NCBI GenBank assembly: GCA_038319025.1
Contig: JBBQCW010000005.1
Location: forward strand, 62,001 to 126,000
Direction of reading: 5' to 3'
DNA length: 64,000 nt
DNA from: JBBQCW01 sp038319025
Lineage (GTDB): Bacteria; Actinomycetota; Thermoleophilia; Solirubrobacterales; Solirubrobacteraceae
The first letter of the stretch is position 1. Every line of letters begins with the position of its first letter. Under the pieces are notes generated by a model. The model was given only the letters and a program-made list of their open reading frames with translations, was not told the origin of the DNA and did not search any database. This document shows positions 15,961 through 28,203 of this stretch, piece by piece. A program made the translations under genes and the position numbers.

Positions 15961-16012
15961 GCGCTCGGCCGACTCCTGAGAGTCGCCGCATCTGGTCCTC
16001 AGGGCCGAGCGC
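15961..16012 (+). promoter_or_regulatory. Attenuator-like region with mutually exclusive hairpins
   Basis: GCGCTCGGCC (15961-15970), starting right after the leader stop codon, is fully complementary to GGCCGAGCGC (16003-16012), and CTGAG (15976-15980) pairs with CTCAG (15998-16002) inside it. Competing with this inner part is GACTC (15971-15975) with GAGTC (15980-15984), loop CTGA. In addition 15961-15970 can pair partly with leader codons at 15913-15923 (GGCC and GCGC blocks). Ribosome position on the leader would decide which forms. No T-run follows 16012, so I cannot say whether the output is termination or control of aroF translation. Confidence 0.65.
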
Positions 16013-16124
16013 CGCCCCCGCCGTCAGTTCGTGTGTGCATGTTCACACCCGCGACACGGCTGTAATCCCAGTGCCCCCGTACTCTTTTCCAGGCGCATTA
16101 CTTTTGAAAGGCAGCCCCTCCGTG

Positions 16125-17156
16125 ATGATCGTTATGAAGCAGACCGCGACCGAAGAGGAGATTCGCGCGGTCGTCAACCGCATCGAGTCCGTCGGTGCCA
16201 AGGCTCACCCCTCCAAGGGTGACGAGGTGACCGTGATCGGCGCGGTCGGTGACCTTGAACACATCGCCCGTCTCGAGCTGGACGGCGCCCCCGGCGTCGA
16301 CCGGGTCATGCGCATCCTCAAGCCCTACAAGTTGGCCAGCGCCCAGCTGCGACCTGAGGGTCGCTCGGTGCTGGAGATCGCGGGCCGCAAGGTCGGCGGC
16401 GAGCATTTCGCCCTGATCGCCGGGCCGTGCACCGTGGAGTCGCGCGATCAGATTCTCACCGCCGCCCACCAGATGCGCGACGGCGGCGCCACCATGCTGC
16501 GTGGCGGCGCCTACAAGCCGCGTACCTCCCCTTACGCCTTCTCGGGGCTGGGGCAGGAGGGCCTGCGCCTGCTGGCCGAGGCCAAGGAGCAGACGGGCCT
16601 GCCCATCGTCACCGAGCTGATGGACGTCCGCGACATGGAGGCCGTGACGGCCGTCGCCGACGTGATCCAGATCGGCGCTCGGAACATGCAGAACTACAAC
16701 CTGCTCACCGAAGTTGGGCGCAGCGGCGTCCCCGTGATCATCAAGCGCGGGTTGTCGGCCACCATCGAGGAGCTGTTGATGGCGGCCGAGTACGTGTTGA
16801 AGGAAGGCAACGAGAACGTGATTCTCTGCGAGCGCGGCATCCGCACGTTCGAGACGGCGTACCGCTTCACCCTTGATCTCACCGCCATCCCGGTGATCCA
16901 GCAGCTGTCGCACCTGCCGGTGATCGTCGATCCCAGCCACGCGGCCGGGCGCCGCGATCTGGTCGAGCCGCTCTCGCTGGCCGCGGCGGCCGTGGGCGCC
17001 GACGGGATCATCGTCGAGGTGCACCCCAACCCGGACGAGGCCGTCTGCGACGGACCCCAGCAGCTGCCGGGTGACGTTTTCCCGGGGTACGTCAGCAAGA
17101 TCGAGCAGGCGGCGGCACTGGCCGGCAAGCGCATCAGCGTCGGCGCCGGCGTGTGA
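16125..17156 (+). CDS. aroF: 3-deoxy-7-phosphoheptulonate (DAHP) synthase, class I beta
   Basis: A 343-residue enzyme condensing PEP and erythrose-4-phosphate, the first step of aromatic synthesis. The N-terminal ~70 residues (MIVMKQTATEEEIRAVVNRI onward) form a ferredoxin-like regulatory domain as in Thermotoga DAHP synthase, where Tyr/Phe inhibit. The barrel shows LIAGPCTVES, RGGAYKPRTSPYAFSGLG, IQIGARNMQNY, KRGLS and VDPSHAAGRR. ATG 16125 is preferred; GTG 16122 is one codon upstream, and GAAAGG at 16106-16111 suits either. The frame is open upstream but that part contains the separate leader peptide in another frame. The stop overlaps tyrA (GTGA). Confidence 0.95.
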   Translation: MIVMKQTATEEEIRAVVNRIESVGAKAHPSKGDEVTVIGAVGDLEHIARLELDGAPGVDRVMRILKPYKLASAQLRPEGRSVLEIAGRKVGGEHFALIAGPCTVESRDQILTAAHQMRDGGATMLRGGAYKPRTSPYAFSGLGQEGLRLLAEAKEQTGLPIVTELMDVRDMEAVTAVADVIQIGARNMQNYNLLTEVGRSGVPVIIKRGLSATIEELLMAAEYVLKEGNENVILCERGIRTFETAYRFTLDLTAIPVIQQLSHLPVIVDPSHAAGRRDLVEPLSLAAAAVGADGIIVEVHPNPDEAVCDGPQQLPGDVFPGYVSKIEQAAALAGKRISVGAGV

Positions 17157-18220
17157 ACGTCACGGTCCTCGGCGTCGGCCTGATCGGCGGTTCGGTGGCG
17201 CTCGCCGCCCGCGAACGCGCGGGCGCGCACGTCACGGGCTGGGATCCGGACCCCGCGGCGCTCAGCGTCGCGCTGGAGCGCGGCGCTGTTGATGCGGTCG
17301 CTCCGGACCCCGCGACTGCGGTGGCGGACGCCGACGTGATCGTCGTGGCGGCACCGCTCGGTGCCCTCGACCGAGCCGTGGCCGAGGCGCTCGCCGCCGC
17401 CGGGCTTGACGCGGTGGTGACCGATGTCGGATCCACCAAAGCGGCGCTCACCGATCGCTTCGGTGGCGACGGCCGCTTTGTCGGCGGCCATCCGCTGGCC
17501 GGGGCCGAGACGGCCGGGGTAGCGAACGCGCGGGCTGACCTTTTCGATGGCGCCACCTGGTATCTCACGCCGAACGCCACCACCACAGGTCTGCTGTTCG
17601 AGCGCCTGCACCGCTTCTTGGCGGGTCTCGGCGCACGACCGGTGGCGATAGACGCTGCTCTGCACGACCGGCTGATGGCCGGCGTCTCCCACCTGCCCCA
17701 CATCCTGGCCAACGTTCTGGTCGCGCACGCCACCCACGCGCTGGGCGACGAGGAGCACCTACCCGCCACCGGGCCGAGCTTTCGTGACGGCACTCGTGTG
17801 GCAGGCGCGCATCCGGCCTTGTGGGCCGACATCTACCTGGCCAACGCGCCGGCACTGATCGAAGCCCTCGACGATGCCACCCTCCGGCTGGCCGCCGCCC
17901 GCGACCTTCTTGCCGCCGGCGACCGCGACGGGCTGCGGAGCTGGCAGGCCCAGATCGCCGATGAGCGGCGCGCCCTCATCGAGTCAGGGCGCGAAGGAGG
18001 CCCGGCACGCGAATTGCGCGTTGCGGTCACCAACCGCCCCGGCGTCGTCGCTGACATCGCACTGGCACTCGGCCGGGCGGGCATCGGCATCGCCGACATG
18101 ACCCTGGCGCCGTCACCTGACAACACGGCGGGCGTCGTTGTGTTGTGGGTCGGGGCAACCGACGCCGAGCGGGCCTCCCGGCTCATCGGAGATCTGGGCT
18201 TTGCGGTGACGACCTCATGA
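17153..18220 (+). CDS. tyrA: Prephenate dehydrogenase with C-terminal ACT domain
   Basis: A 355-residue enzyme oxidatively decarboxylating prephenate to 4-hydroxyphenylpyruvate. It has the Rossmann motif LGVGLIGGSVALAAR at the N-terminus, TDVGSTKAALTDRF, and the substrate motif GGHPLAGAE. The last ~70 residues (LRVAVTNRPGVVADIALALG, AGIGIADMTL) form an ACT domain, which in this family senses tyrosine. GTG start overlaps the aroF stop; its own stop overlaps aroA (ATGA). Regulation therefore probably acts both on the transcript (leader upstream) and allosterically. Confidence 0.94.
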   Translation: MNVTVLGVGLIGGSVALAARERAGAHVTGWDPDPAALSVALERGAVDAVAPDPATAVADADVIVVAAPLGALDRAVAEALAAAGLDAVVTDVGSTKAALTDRFGGDGRFVGGHPLAGAETAGVANARADLFDGATWYLTPNATTTGLLFERLHRFLAGLGARPVAIDAALHDRLMAGVSHLPHILANVLVAHATHALGDEEHLPATGPSFRDGTRVAGAHPALWADIYLANAPALIEALDDATLRLAAARDLLAAGDRDGLRSWQAQIADERRALIESGREGGPARELRVAVTNRPGVVADIALALGRAGIGIADMTLAPSPDNTAGVVVLWVGATDAERASRLIGDLGFAVTTS

Positions 18221-19527
18221 CCGACCAGCGGTTTGATCCGTCGGGGCCGCTGCGAGGCGACGTCGTCCCTCCGGCCGACAAGTCGATCTCCCATCGCGCC
18301 GCGCTCCTGGCCGGCATGGCCTCTGAGCCGGTGCGCGTGCACAACTACCTCGATGCGGCCGACACGAACTCCACTCTCGCTGCCGTGGCCGCTGTGGGCG
18401 CGCTCGTGGAGGACCGCGCCGATGACCTGATCATCCGCGGCACGGGGCTGCGGCAGGCCCAGGAACTGGACGGACCGATCGACGTGGGTAACGCCGGCAC
18501 CCTGATGCGCTTGCTGCCCGGCTGGCTGGCGGCCCAGGAAGGGCGCACCTTCACGCTCGACGGCGACGCTTCGATCCGCCGGCGGCCGGTGGATCGCATC
18601 GCCGAGCCTTTGCGCCTGATGGGCGCGGAGATCACTGCCACCGAGGGTCGCCTGCCCCCGTTCCGGATCACCGGGAGCCGTTTGCACGCGATCCACTACG
18701 ACCTGCCGGTGGCCAGCGCGCAGGTGAAGTCCTGCGTCCTACTGGCCGGGCTGGCCGCCGACCGCACGACCTCGGTCACCGAGCCTGCGGCCAGCCGGGA
18801 TCACACCGAGCGGATGCTCACCCGCGCGGGTGCTCGCGTGCGTCGCGACGGAACGACGGTATCGGTGGCGGGTATCGACGAACTGGAGTTCGACGAGCTG
18901 ATCGTCCCCGCCGACCCATCGTCGGCCGCCTTCATGATCACCGCGGCGGTTCTGGTGCACGGCTCGCGCATCGTGGTGCGCGACTGCGGCGTCAACTGGA
19001 CGCGGGTTGGCTTCCTGCGGATCCTGCAGCGGATGGGCGGGATCGTGATCGGAGACCTTGAGTCCACGCCGGCCGAAGGCGAGACGGGCTTCCCGGACTC
19101 TGAGCCGATCAGCGACCTTGATGTTGCCCACGGGACGCTCGTGGCGACCGAGGTCGGCGGCGAGGAGGTGCCGTTGGCGATCGACGAGTTGCCGCTCGTA
19201 GCGCTGCTCGGCTGCTTCGCTGACGGCGAGACGGTCGTGAGCGGAGCGCAGGAGCTGCGCCTGAAAGAGTCTGATCGGATCACCGATGTGGTGGAAGGGC
19301 TGCGCGGCTTGGGGGCCGACATCGAGGCGACCGAGGATGGCTTCGTGGTCCGCGGCACGGGCGGTCTGAAGGGGGGCGTCATCGACTCTCACGGCGATCA
19401 TCGGCTGGCCATGTTGGGTGCCGTTGCGGGGCTTGCGTCAACCGACGGCGTGACCGTGCTCGGGATGGACGCGGCGGCGGTTTCGTACCCTCAGTTCAGC
19501 GAGGACATCGCAAACCTCCTCGCCTGA
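18217..19527 (+). CDS. aroA: 3-phosphoshikimate 1-carboxyvinyltransferase (EPSP synthase)
   Basis: A 436-residue EPSP synthase. The conserved ADKSISHRA gives Lys22/Ser23 for PEP/S3P binding; GNAGTLMRLLPG is the loop that in other EPSP synthases governs glyphosate binding, here with the usual Gly rather than the resistant Ala. RRRPVDRIAEPLRLMGAEI, LPVASAQVKSCVLLAGL and LRLKESDRI are the other hallmarks. ATG 18217 overlaps the tyrA stop. It completes an aromatic string in which aroB, aroC, aroE and aroK are absent from this window. ftsH follows after 3 bp. Confidence 0.95.
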   Translation: MTDQRFDPSGPLRGDVVPPADKSISHRAALLAGMASEPVRVHNYLDAADTNSTLAAVAAVGALVEDRADDLIIRGTGLRQAQELDGPIDVGNAGTLMRLLPGWLAAQEGRTFTLDGDASIRRRPVDRIAEPLRLMGAEITATEGRLPPFRITGSRLHAIHYDLPVASAQVKSCVLLAGLAADRTTSVTEPAASRDHTERMLTRAGARVRRDGTTVSVAGIDELEFDELIVPADPSSAAFMITAAVLVHGSRIVVRDCGVNWTRVGFLRILQRMGGIVIGDLESTPAEGETGFPDSEPISDLDVAHGTLVATEVGGEEVPLAIDELPLVALLGCFADGETVVSGAQELRLKESDRITDVVEGLRGLGADIEATEDGFVVRGTGGLKGGVIDSHGDHRLAMLGAVAGLASTDGVTVLGMDAAAVSYPQFSEDIANLLA

Positions 19528-19530
19528 CCC

Positions 19531-21660
<2,130 letters not shown>

Positions 21661-23089
21661 GCGGCCGCGTCCTCGGCGGCGGCGGTCAACCGGGCGTCCT
21701 CGCCGCGGAGCCCCGGTACGGCGAACAGCATCACGATGATGAAGAGGCCGCTGCCCACACCAGCGCCGACGAGGGTGGCCGTCGATCCGAAGAGCGCGGC
21801 CGCTGGGCCGGTCAGCGCGAAGGAGATCGGCACGAGCCCCAGCGACGCGAACCAGTCCAAGCTGTTGACGCGCCCGCGCAACTCGGCCGGTACTCGGGAC
21901 TGCATGAGGGTCGTCCACACCACCATGCCCACGGACATGCCCACTCCGAACAGCATCGCGATGAAGACCGGCTGCCACACCTGATTGACGAAAAGGTAGG
22001 CGCCGGCCGGGATGGTGGCCAGTCCCCACGCAAAGAACATGAAGGTGATCGGGCGTCGCGGCATGCCGGCACGGGCCATGGCGAACGAGCCGATCACTGA
22101 CCCGATGCCCTGGCCGGCGAGAACGAAGGCGAAGTCGCCCGCGCTCCCGTGCAGGTCGTTCCGGATCACGAAGGGAACGAGGACCTCCTCCGGGCCCCAG
22201 AACGCGAGGATCGCGATGCTGGCGGCGATCAGCGTCGCCCACAGCCAGGTGTTCCCCCGTACAAACACGGCGGCCTCACGCAGATCGGCCCGGATCGTCG
22301 TCGTCACCGGTTCTTTGCGGGCCGGCCGGACCCGCAACGCCGCCACGCAGGCCGCGGAGACCAGGAACGTGGTGGAGTCGATGATGAGCGCGGTTCCGAC
22401 GCTCGCTGTGGCGATCAATACGCCGCCGAGCAGCGGGCCGACGAGACGTAGCGCGATGGGTTGGATCGTGTGCTCCAGCGAGTTGGCGGCGACCAGTTCC
22501 TCCTCCGGCACGATGTCGGCGACGATCGCCGTCCAGGCAGGCCCGAAGAATGCCTCTGCCGAGCCGAACAGGAGCGCCAGGATCACCACCATCCACAGTT
22601 CCAGGTTGCCGCTGACACTCAGGACGCCCATCGCCAACAACACGGTGAAGCGGGCGAGATCCGAGCCGATGATCACCTTCCGCCGGTCGATCCGGTCGCT
22701 CAGAACACCGCCCAGCAGGAGGAACGTGACGATCCCGATCGACCAAGCGACGCCGACGACCGACAGGGCGGTCGGCACGTTGGAGAGGTCGTAGACCTGC
22801 CATGCGATCGCCACGAGGTAGATGCCGTCGCCCAGCATCGAGATGGTCCCGCCCGACCACAGCAGCGCGAAGTCGCGCCGCCGCAGCGGCTTGAGCATCT
22901 CGAGCCAGCCACGGGTGGGCGTAGGGTCGGTCGGGGTGCCCGGCGCGCTCACGACCCCGAGGCTAGCTGGCGCCGCCGGCGCATCGTGTGGCGCCTTCTG
23001 GTTGGTGGGCAACCGTTGAGCGCCAGGAGTGGTCGGGGCGGGCTGGCGGGTGCGCCCACTGCCGCCGCCCCTTGTCGCGCCCGCCCCCG

Positions 23090-23095
23090 TATCGT
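23090..23095 (+). promoter_or_regulatory. -10 box (TATCGT), leaderless promoter of cmk
   Basis: TATCGT ends seven bases before the cmk ATG, with no Shine-Dalgarno between. It lies in the divergent gap with the MFS gene. Confidence 0.45.
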
Positions 23096-23102
23096 CACCC
23101 TG

Positions 23103-23705
23103 ATGGTCATCGCCATCGACGGTCCCGCCGGGGCCGGAAAGTCCACCGTCGCGCGTGCTGTCGCGCAAACACTGGGGTTCACGTTCCTGGATTCCGGGGC
23201 GATGTACCGGTGTGTGGCGCTGGCGCGGCTCACCGACCCCCAGACCGATCCTGCCGCCTTGGACATCGTGCTTCACGCCGATGACACCGTCGCGCTCAAC
23301 GGCGAGGACGTGACGGCTGCCATCCGCAGCCCTGAGGTCACCCAGCAGGCCTCTGTCGTCGCGGCGGATCCGGCCGTGCGCGCCGCCCTCGTACGTCGCC
23401 AGCAGGCACTGGTGGCTGACGGCGACTGGGTCGCCGAGGGGCGCGACATCGGCACCGTGGTGGCGCCCGAAGCCGCTCTCAAGATCTTTCTGACCGCCTC
23501 ACCACACGAGCGCGCGCGCCGCCGCGCCGCTGAGACAGGCGCCGACGCCGCCGTGGTCGAGCGTGAACAGACGTTGCGCGACGAGCGCGACCGCACGCGC
23601 GACATCTCGCCCTTGAAGGCGGCCGCCGACGCTCAGGAACTGGACACCACCGGCTTGGACGCCGACGAGGTCGTGGCCCGGATCGTCTCGATGGTGCCCC
23701 GATGA
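23103..23705 (+). CDS. cmk: Cytidylate kinase
   Basis: A 200-residue nucleoside monophosphate kinase phosphorylating CMP/dCMP. P-loop is GPAGAGKST (7-15); SGAMYRCVAL is the CMP-binding stretch; GRDIGTVVAPEAALKIFLTA and RERDEx-type lid (EREQTLRDERDRTRDISPL) are characteristic. It is at the short end of the family (~215-230). The frame is open far upstream, but that part is antisense to the MFS gene. The stop overlaps der (ATGA), the widespread cmk-der pairing in actinobacteria. Confidence 0.95.
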   Translation: MVIAIDGPAGAGKSTVARAVAQTLGFTFLDSGAMYRCVALARLTDPQTDPAALDIVLHADDTVALNGEDVTAAIRSPEVTQQASVVAADPAVRAALVRRQQALVADGDWVAEGRDIGTVVAPEAALKIFLTASPHERARRRAAETGADAAVVEREQTLRDERDRTRDISPLKAAADAQELDTTGLDADEVVARIVSMVPR

Positions 23706-25021
23706 AGGTCGCCATCGTCGGATTCCCGAACGTGGGCAAGTCCTCGCTCGTGAACCGCCTCACGCAGACCCGCGAGGCCGTCGTGCACGAGACCTCTGGC
23801 ATCACGCGCGATCGCAAGGAGATCCCGTGTGAGTGGAACGGCCGGCGCTTCACGCTGGTGGACACCGGCGGCATGGACTTCGCCGACGCCGACCCGATCT
23901 CCGGCTCGATCCGCGATCAGGCCAAGGCCGGGCTCGCCGACGCGGACGTCGCGATTCTTGTCGTGGACGCGAAGGCCGGGTTGCGGCCGGGCGATCAGGA
24001 GATGGCCGATCTGCTGCGCCGATTCCCGAAGCCGATCCTTGTCGCCGCCAACAAGACCGATGTGGTGGCTGACATTCCGGCCGCTTCGGAGTTCTACGCG
24101 CTGGGTCTGGGCGAGCCGATCCCGGTCTCCGCCTCCCAAGGCCTGGGCACGGGCGACCTGCTCGACGCGCTCGTCAAGCTGCTGCCCGAGGACGGCGAAG
24201 CCGAGGACGACGAGGACATCATCCGTCTGGCCATCATCGGTCGCCCGAACGTGGGCAAGTCCTCGCTGGTCAACCAGTGGCTGGGGGACGAACGCGTGAT
24301 CGTCAGCGATGTCGCGGGCACCACGCGCGACGCGATCGACATGCCGCTGATGGTCGGCGACCGCCGCCTGACCGTCGTCGACACCGCCGGCATGCGCAGG
24401 CAGGCCAAAGTGTCGGAGTCCGTCGAGTACTACACGACGCTGCGCTCACAGCGGGCCGTTGAGCGCGCCGATGTGGCGCTGGTGATCTGCGACGCACAGG
24501 ACGGTGTCACCGCCCAGGATCTGCGCATCGCCCAGCTCGCCATGGCTGAGCACTGCGCCACCGCGCTGGTTCTCAACAAGTGGGATCTGGGGACGATGGA
24601 CGAGGGTGACCTCGATCACGAGCGCGCGCACGTACACCGCAAGATGCGGCTGCGGCCCAAGGTCCTCACCGCCAGCGCGCTCACCGGCCGGCACACGCCG
24701 CGGATCCTCACCGAGGCGATCGCGCTGGGTGACCGTATGCGCGGCCGCATTCCGACGCCGGAGCTCAACCGGTTCCTGTCGGAGACGGTGCAGGCCAAGC
24801 AGCCGCCGCAGAAGCAGGGGCACCGACTCAAGCTGCTGTACATGTCGCAGGTCGGCGAGCGGCCGCCGCGCTTCGCCATCTCCGTGAACAGTCGCGACCG
24901 CGTCACGCGCGACTACGCGTACTTCCTGGAGAACCGCTTGCGCGCGCGTTACGGTATGGATGGCATCCCGCTGATCATCGACTTCAACGAGCGTAGTCAG
25001 CGGCGCAGCGAGCGCCGTTGA
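23702..25021 (+). CDS. der: Ribosome-associated GTPase Der (EngA)
   Basis: A 439-residue protein with two tandem GTPase domains and a C-terminal KH-like domain. The first P-loop is GFPNVGKSS (7-15) with DTGGMDF and NKTD; the second is GRPNVGKSS (around residue 180) with DTAGMRR and NKWD. Der is needed for maturation of the 50S ribosomal subunit. The C-terminal KH-like part includes FAISVNSRDRV and PLIIDF. It starts inside the cmk stop and is followed by metK after 29 bp. Confidence 0.96.
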   Translation: MKVAIVGFPNVGKSSLVNRLTQTREAVVHETSGITRDRKEIPCEWNGRRFTLVDTGGMDFADADPISGSIRDQAKAGLADADVAILVVDAKAGLRPGDQEMADLLRRFPKPILVAANKTDVVADIPAASEFYALGLGEPIPVSASQGLGTGDLLDALVKLLPEDGEAEDDEDIIRLAIIGRPNVGKSSLVNQWLGDERVIVSDVAGTTRDAIDMPLMVGDRRLTVVDTAGMRRQAKVSESVEYYTTLRSQRAVERADVALVICDAQDGVTAQDLRIAQLAMAEHCATALVLNKWDLGTMDEGDLDHERAHVHRKMRLRPKVLTASALTGRHTPRILTEAIALGDRMRGRIPTPELNRFLSETVQAKQPPQKQGHRLKLLYMSQVGERPPRFAISVNSRDRVTRDYAYFLENRLRARYGMDGIPLIIDFNERSQRRSERR

Positions 25022-25050
25022 GGCGCCGGTCGCTACTCTTTCGCGATCTT

Positions 25051-26265
<1,215 letters not shown>

Positions 26266-26280
26266 GACCTGAAACGCGGA

Positions 26281-26313
26281 GCGGCCCCCGGCGCGTGGTG
26301 CGCCGGGGGCCGC
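26281..26313. terminator. Strong bidirectional hairpin terminator after metK
   Basis: A perfect 14-bp stem: GCGGCCCCCGGCGC (26281-26294) and GCGCCGGGGGCCGC (26300-26313) with loop GTGGT. On the + strand GTGCGTTTGTT follows; on the minus strand TCCGCGTTTC follows. It lies between convergent metK and the beta-helix gene, 21 bp from the latter's stop, so it probably ends both transcripts. Confidence 0.85.
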
Positions 26314-26334
26314 GTGCGTTTGTTACTCCTCGCG

Positions 26335-27408
26335 CTACTTCGTGAGGATCGTGTTTGCCGCGCCGCCGACGGCGACCTCAGCTGCCGCCGTGCCGCCGCC
26401 GATGCGGCGCACGTTGGTGATCGCGTACCCGTTGTTGTAGGCGTACGTGCGAACGTCGTACGTCGCCGCGGCGCCCGTGTTGTTGAGCGCGAGCGCAGCG
26501 TGGTCGAACGTGTTGGTCGTCCAGAACGACTTCCAGTTGAACTGGGAGTTGTCGTAGACGCCACGTGCCCGGATGAACTGCGTGTTGTGGCTGAACGCGT
26601 TGCCGGTGATGCGAGCGCCACCGACTGGGGCCGCGAACCAGGGCGGGCCACCGGTGCCGCTGAAGCTCACCGACGCGTAGCCCGTGTCGTTGCCGTCGAA
26701 CGTGTTGTTGAGGATCTGCCGGCCCGTCACTGGGCCGGTGTTACCGGCGCCATTGGCGATGTCCAGCGTGGTGCCGTCCAGGAACTTGTTGTCGCGGATC
26801 GTGTAGCCCTTCACGACGTCGGCGTCCGCCGAGAAGTCGTTGATGTAGATCGACCCGCCGCCGGAGATCGACGTGGTCTTGCAGGCCCGCAACGTGAAGT
26901 TGTTGGCCACGACCTCGATGGTCTTGTTATCACCGCTGGCGTTCGGTCCCAATTCGAGACCCTCGATGGTGGTGTTGGCAGCCTCGACGAACGTGCCGTC
27001 AGGGCCGAAGTCCGCCGTTGAGTCGGTGTTGACCACCGCGGCGATATCAGCTGCCTTGGTGATCGTCGCGTCGCCGGCGGTAACGCCAACCAGCCAGATG
27101 CCCGGCTTGGATGACGGGAAGAACAGCCCGAACTGGTAGGTGCCGCCGAGCGAGGTCGGGGCGCTGTTGGGCGCCGTCTCGTTGTACGTGCCCGGGAACA
27201 CTCGGATCGAGGCGCCCGCACTGGCCTGGTTGATCGCGGCCTGAATGTGCTGCTTCGGCGTGGTCTTGTTTCCGGCGGCGCTGTCGCTGCCGGCGGGGCT
27301 GACGTAGCACAGCTTGCTGCATGGTTTGGGGGCGGCGAGCGCCGACCCGACCGGCAAACAAACCAGCACTGCGGCGGTGACGGCGCCGAGCAATAGGTTC
27401 CGACTCAT
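26335..27408 (-). CDS. Secreted right-handed beta-helix (pectate-lyase-fold) protein
   Basis: A 357-residue exported protein. Signal peptide is MSRNLLLGAVTAAVLVCLPV then GSALAAP (cleavage near ALA|AP). A DUF1565-like start follows (CYVSPAGSDSAAGN, IQAAINQASAGASIRVFPGT), then repeated Asn-rich turns of parallel beta-helix type (IRDNKFLDGT, ILNNTFDGND, ITGNAFSHNT, TNTFDHAAL). Such proteins are often polysaccharide lyases or surface adhesins; no catalytic set is identifiable, so function is open. ATG 27408 has a good Shine-Dalgarno AAGGAG ten bases upstream. The RTX and PH-domain genes lie upstream in the same direction. Confidence 0.85.
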   Translation of the reverse strand: MSRNLLLGAVTAAVLVCLPVGSALAAPKPCSKLCYVSPAGSDSAAGNKTTPKQHIQAAINQASAGASIRVFPGTYNETAPNSAPTSLGGTYQFGLFFPSSKPGIWLVGVTAGDATITKAADIAAVVNTDSTADFGPDGTFVEAANTTIEGLELGPNASGDNKTIEVVANNFTLRACKTTSISGGGSIYINDFSADADVVKGYTIRDNKFLDGTTLDIANGAGNTGPVTGRQILNNTFDGNDTGYASVSFSGTGGPPWFAAPVGGARITGNAFSHNTQFIRARGVYDNSQFNWKSFWTTNTFDHAALALNNTGAAATYDVRTYAYNNGYAITNVRRIGGGTAAAEVAVGGAANTILTK

Positions 27409-27498
27409 CGAGAATCCACTCCTTGGGAGCGCGTCCCTGTGCAGTATTTGGGGACAATCCGGCGTCCTTGCGGGACAGAACGGCGACAGACTGTCAAA

Positions 27499-27517
27499 GT
27501 TGCACGACAAATGCAAC
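27499..27517. repeat. Inverted repeat in the gap before the beta-helix gene
   Basis: GTTGCA and TGCAAC are separated by seven bases in the 165-bp gap between the RTX and beta-helix genes, about 90 bp upstream of the beta-helix start. It could be an operator. TTGACA occurs on the minus strand just downstream of it (27491-27496), but I see no well-spaced -10 box. Confidence 0.3.
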
Positions 27518-27573
27518 AGTTCGTCGCATCGCCTCTACGACGGTCTGTGGGGCATTCCCGAGGAGCGCCCTCG

Positions 27574-28203
27574 TCAGGGGTGGGTGACCGACTCGCAGTT
27601 CTTAAGGCGGTACGCACCGGGGCGACGGATGCGCACCGTGTCGCGCCCGGGACCACAATCCACGGTGCCGCGGCCGAAGAACGCGGTGATGTGGTCGTTA
27701 CCGGGGCCGCCATCGATCTCGTTGTGGCCGTGGCTGGCGTAGATGTAGTCGCTGCCGCCCTCGCCGCGGAGGATGTCGCGCTGCTTGGAGCCGTTGACGG
27801 TGGCGTTTGAGTCGCCCCAGATAACGTCGGCGCTATCCCCGCCCGACAGGTGGTCGGACCCGTTGCGACCCAGGATCCAGTCGCTCCAGCGTGTACCCCC
27901 GAACGTCTCTCCGCTGTTGGCGTCCACGATCACCTGCCAGCGGACACCGGTGATGCGCGGCCAAGGCTTGTGGCTGACGGAGCCGTCACGCCCACCGGGC
28001 GGCTTGGTGCCCAGCCCCGCGATGCACTTCCACTGGTGCGTCGGCGACTGTGGGCAGTCGCGCGCGGAGGCCTGGTCGGCGGCGGTGTGAGCGCGCCCGG
28101 TCGCAGTCGGAGCCATGAACGCCCCGACCAGTGCGACACCGCACAGCAAGGGGGCCGTCGTGCGGCGCAGCGTCGATGAGCTCAGGTTGCCGGTGATGTT
28201 CAT
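27574..28203 (-). CDS. Secreted RTX-type calcium-binding repeat protein
   Basis: A 209-residue exported protein with an N-terminal hydrophobic signal (LLCGVALVGAFMAP, then TATGRAHTA). The C-terminal half has degenerate hemolysin-type GGxGxDx repeats: NGSDHLSGGDSADVIWGD, LRGEGGSDYIYA, IDGGPGNDHI. It ends CGPGRDTVRIRRPGAYRLKN and a final Cys; this ending resembles those I know from Solirubrobacterales. Predicted to bind calcium outside the cell; no enzymatic domain is visible. Its ATG shares one base with the stop of the PH-domain gene (TGATG), so the two are coupled. Confidence 0.83.
   Translation of the reverse strand: MNITGNLSSSTLRRTTAPLLCGVALVGAFMAPTATGRAHTAADQASARDCPQSPTHQWKCIAGLGTKPPGGRDGSVSHKPWPRITGVRWQVIVDANSGETFGGTRWSDWILGRNGSDHLSGGDSADVIWGDSNATVNGSKQRDILRGEGGSDYIYASHGHNEIDGGPGNDHITAFFGRGTVDCGPGRDTVRIRRPGAYRLKNCESVTHP

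Noticed and set aside
25022..25050. SAM riboswitch upstream of metK
   Set aside because: Only 29 bp separate der and metK, too short for any SAM riboswitch class I know.
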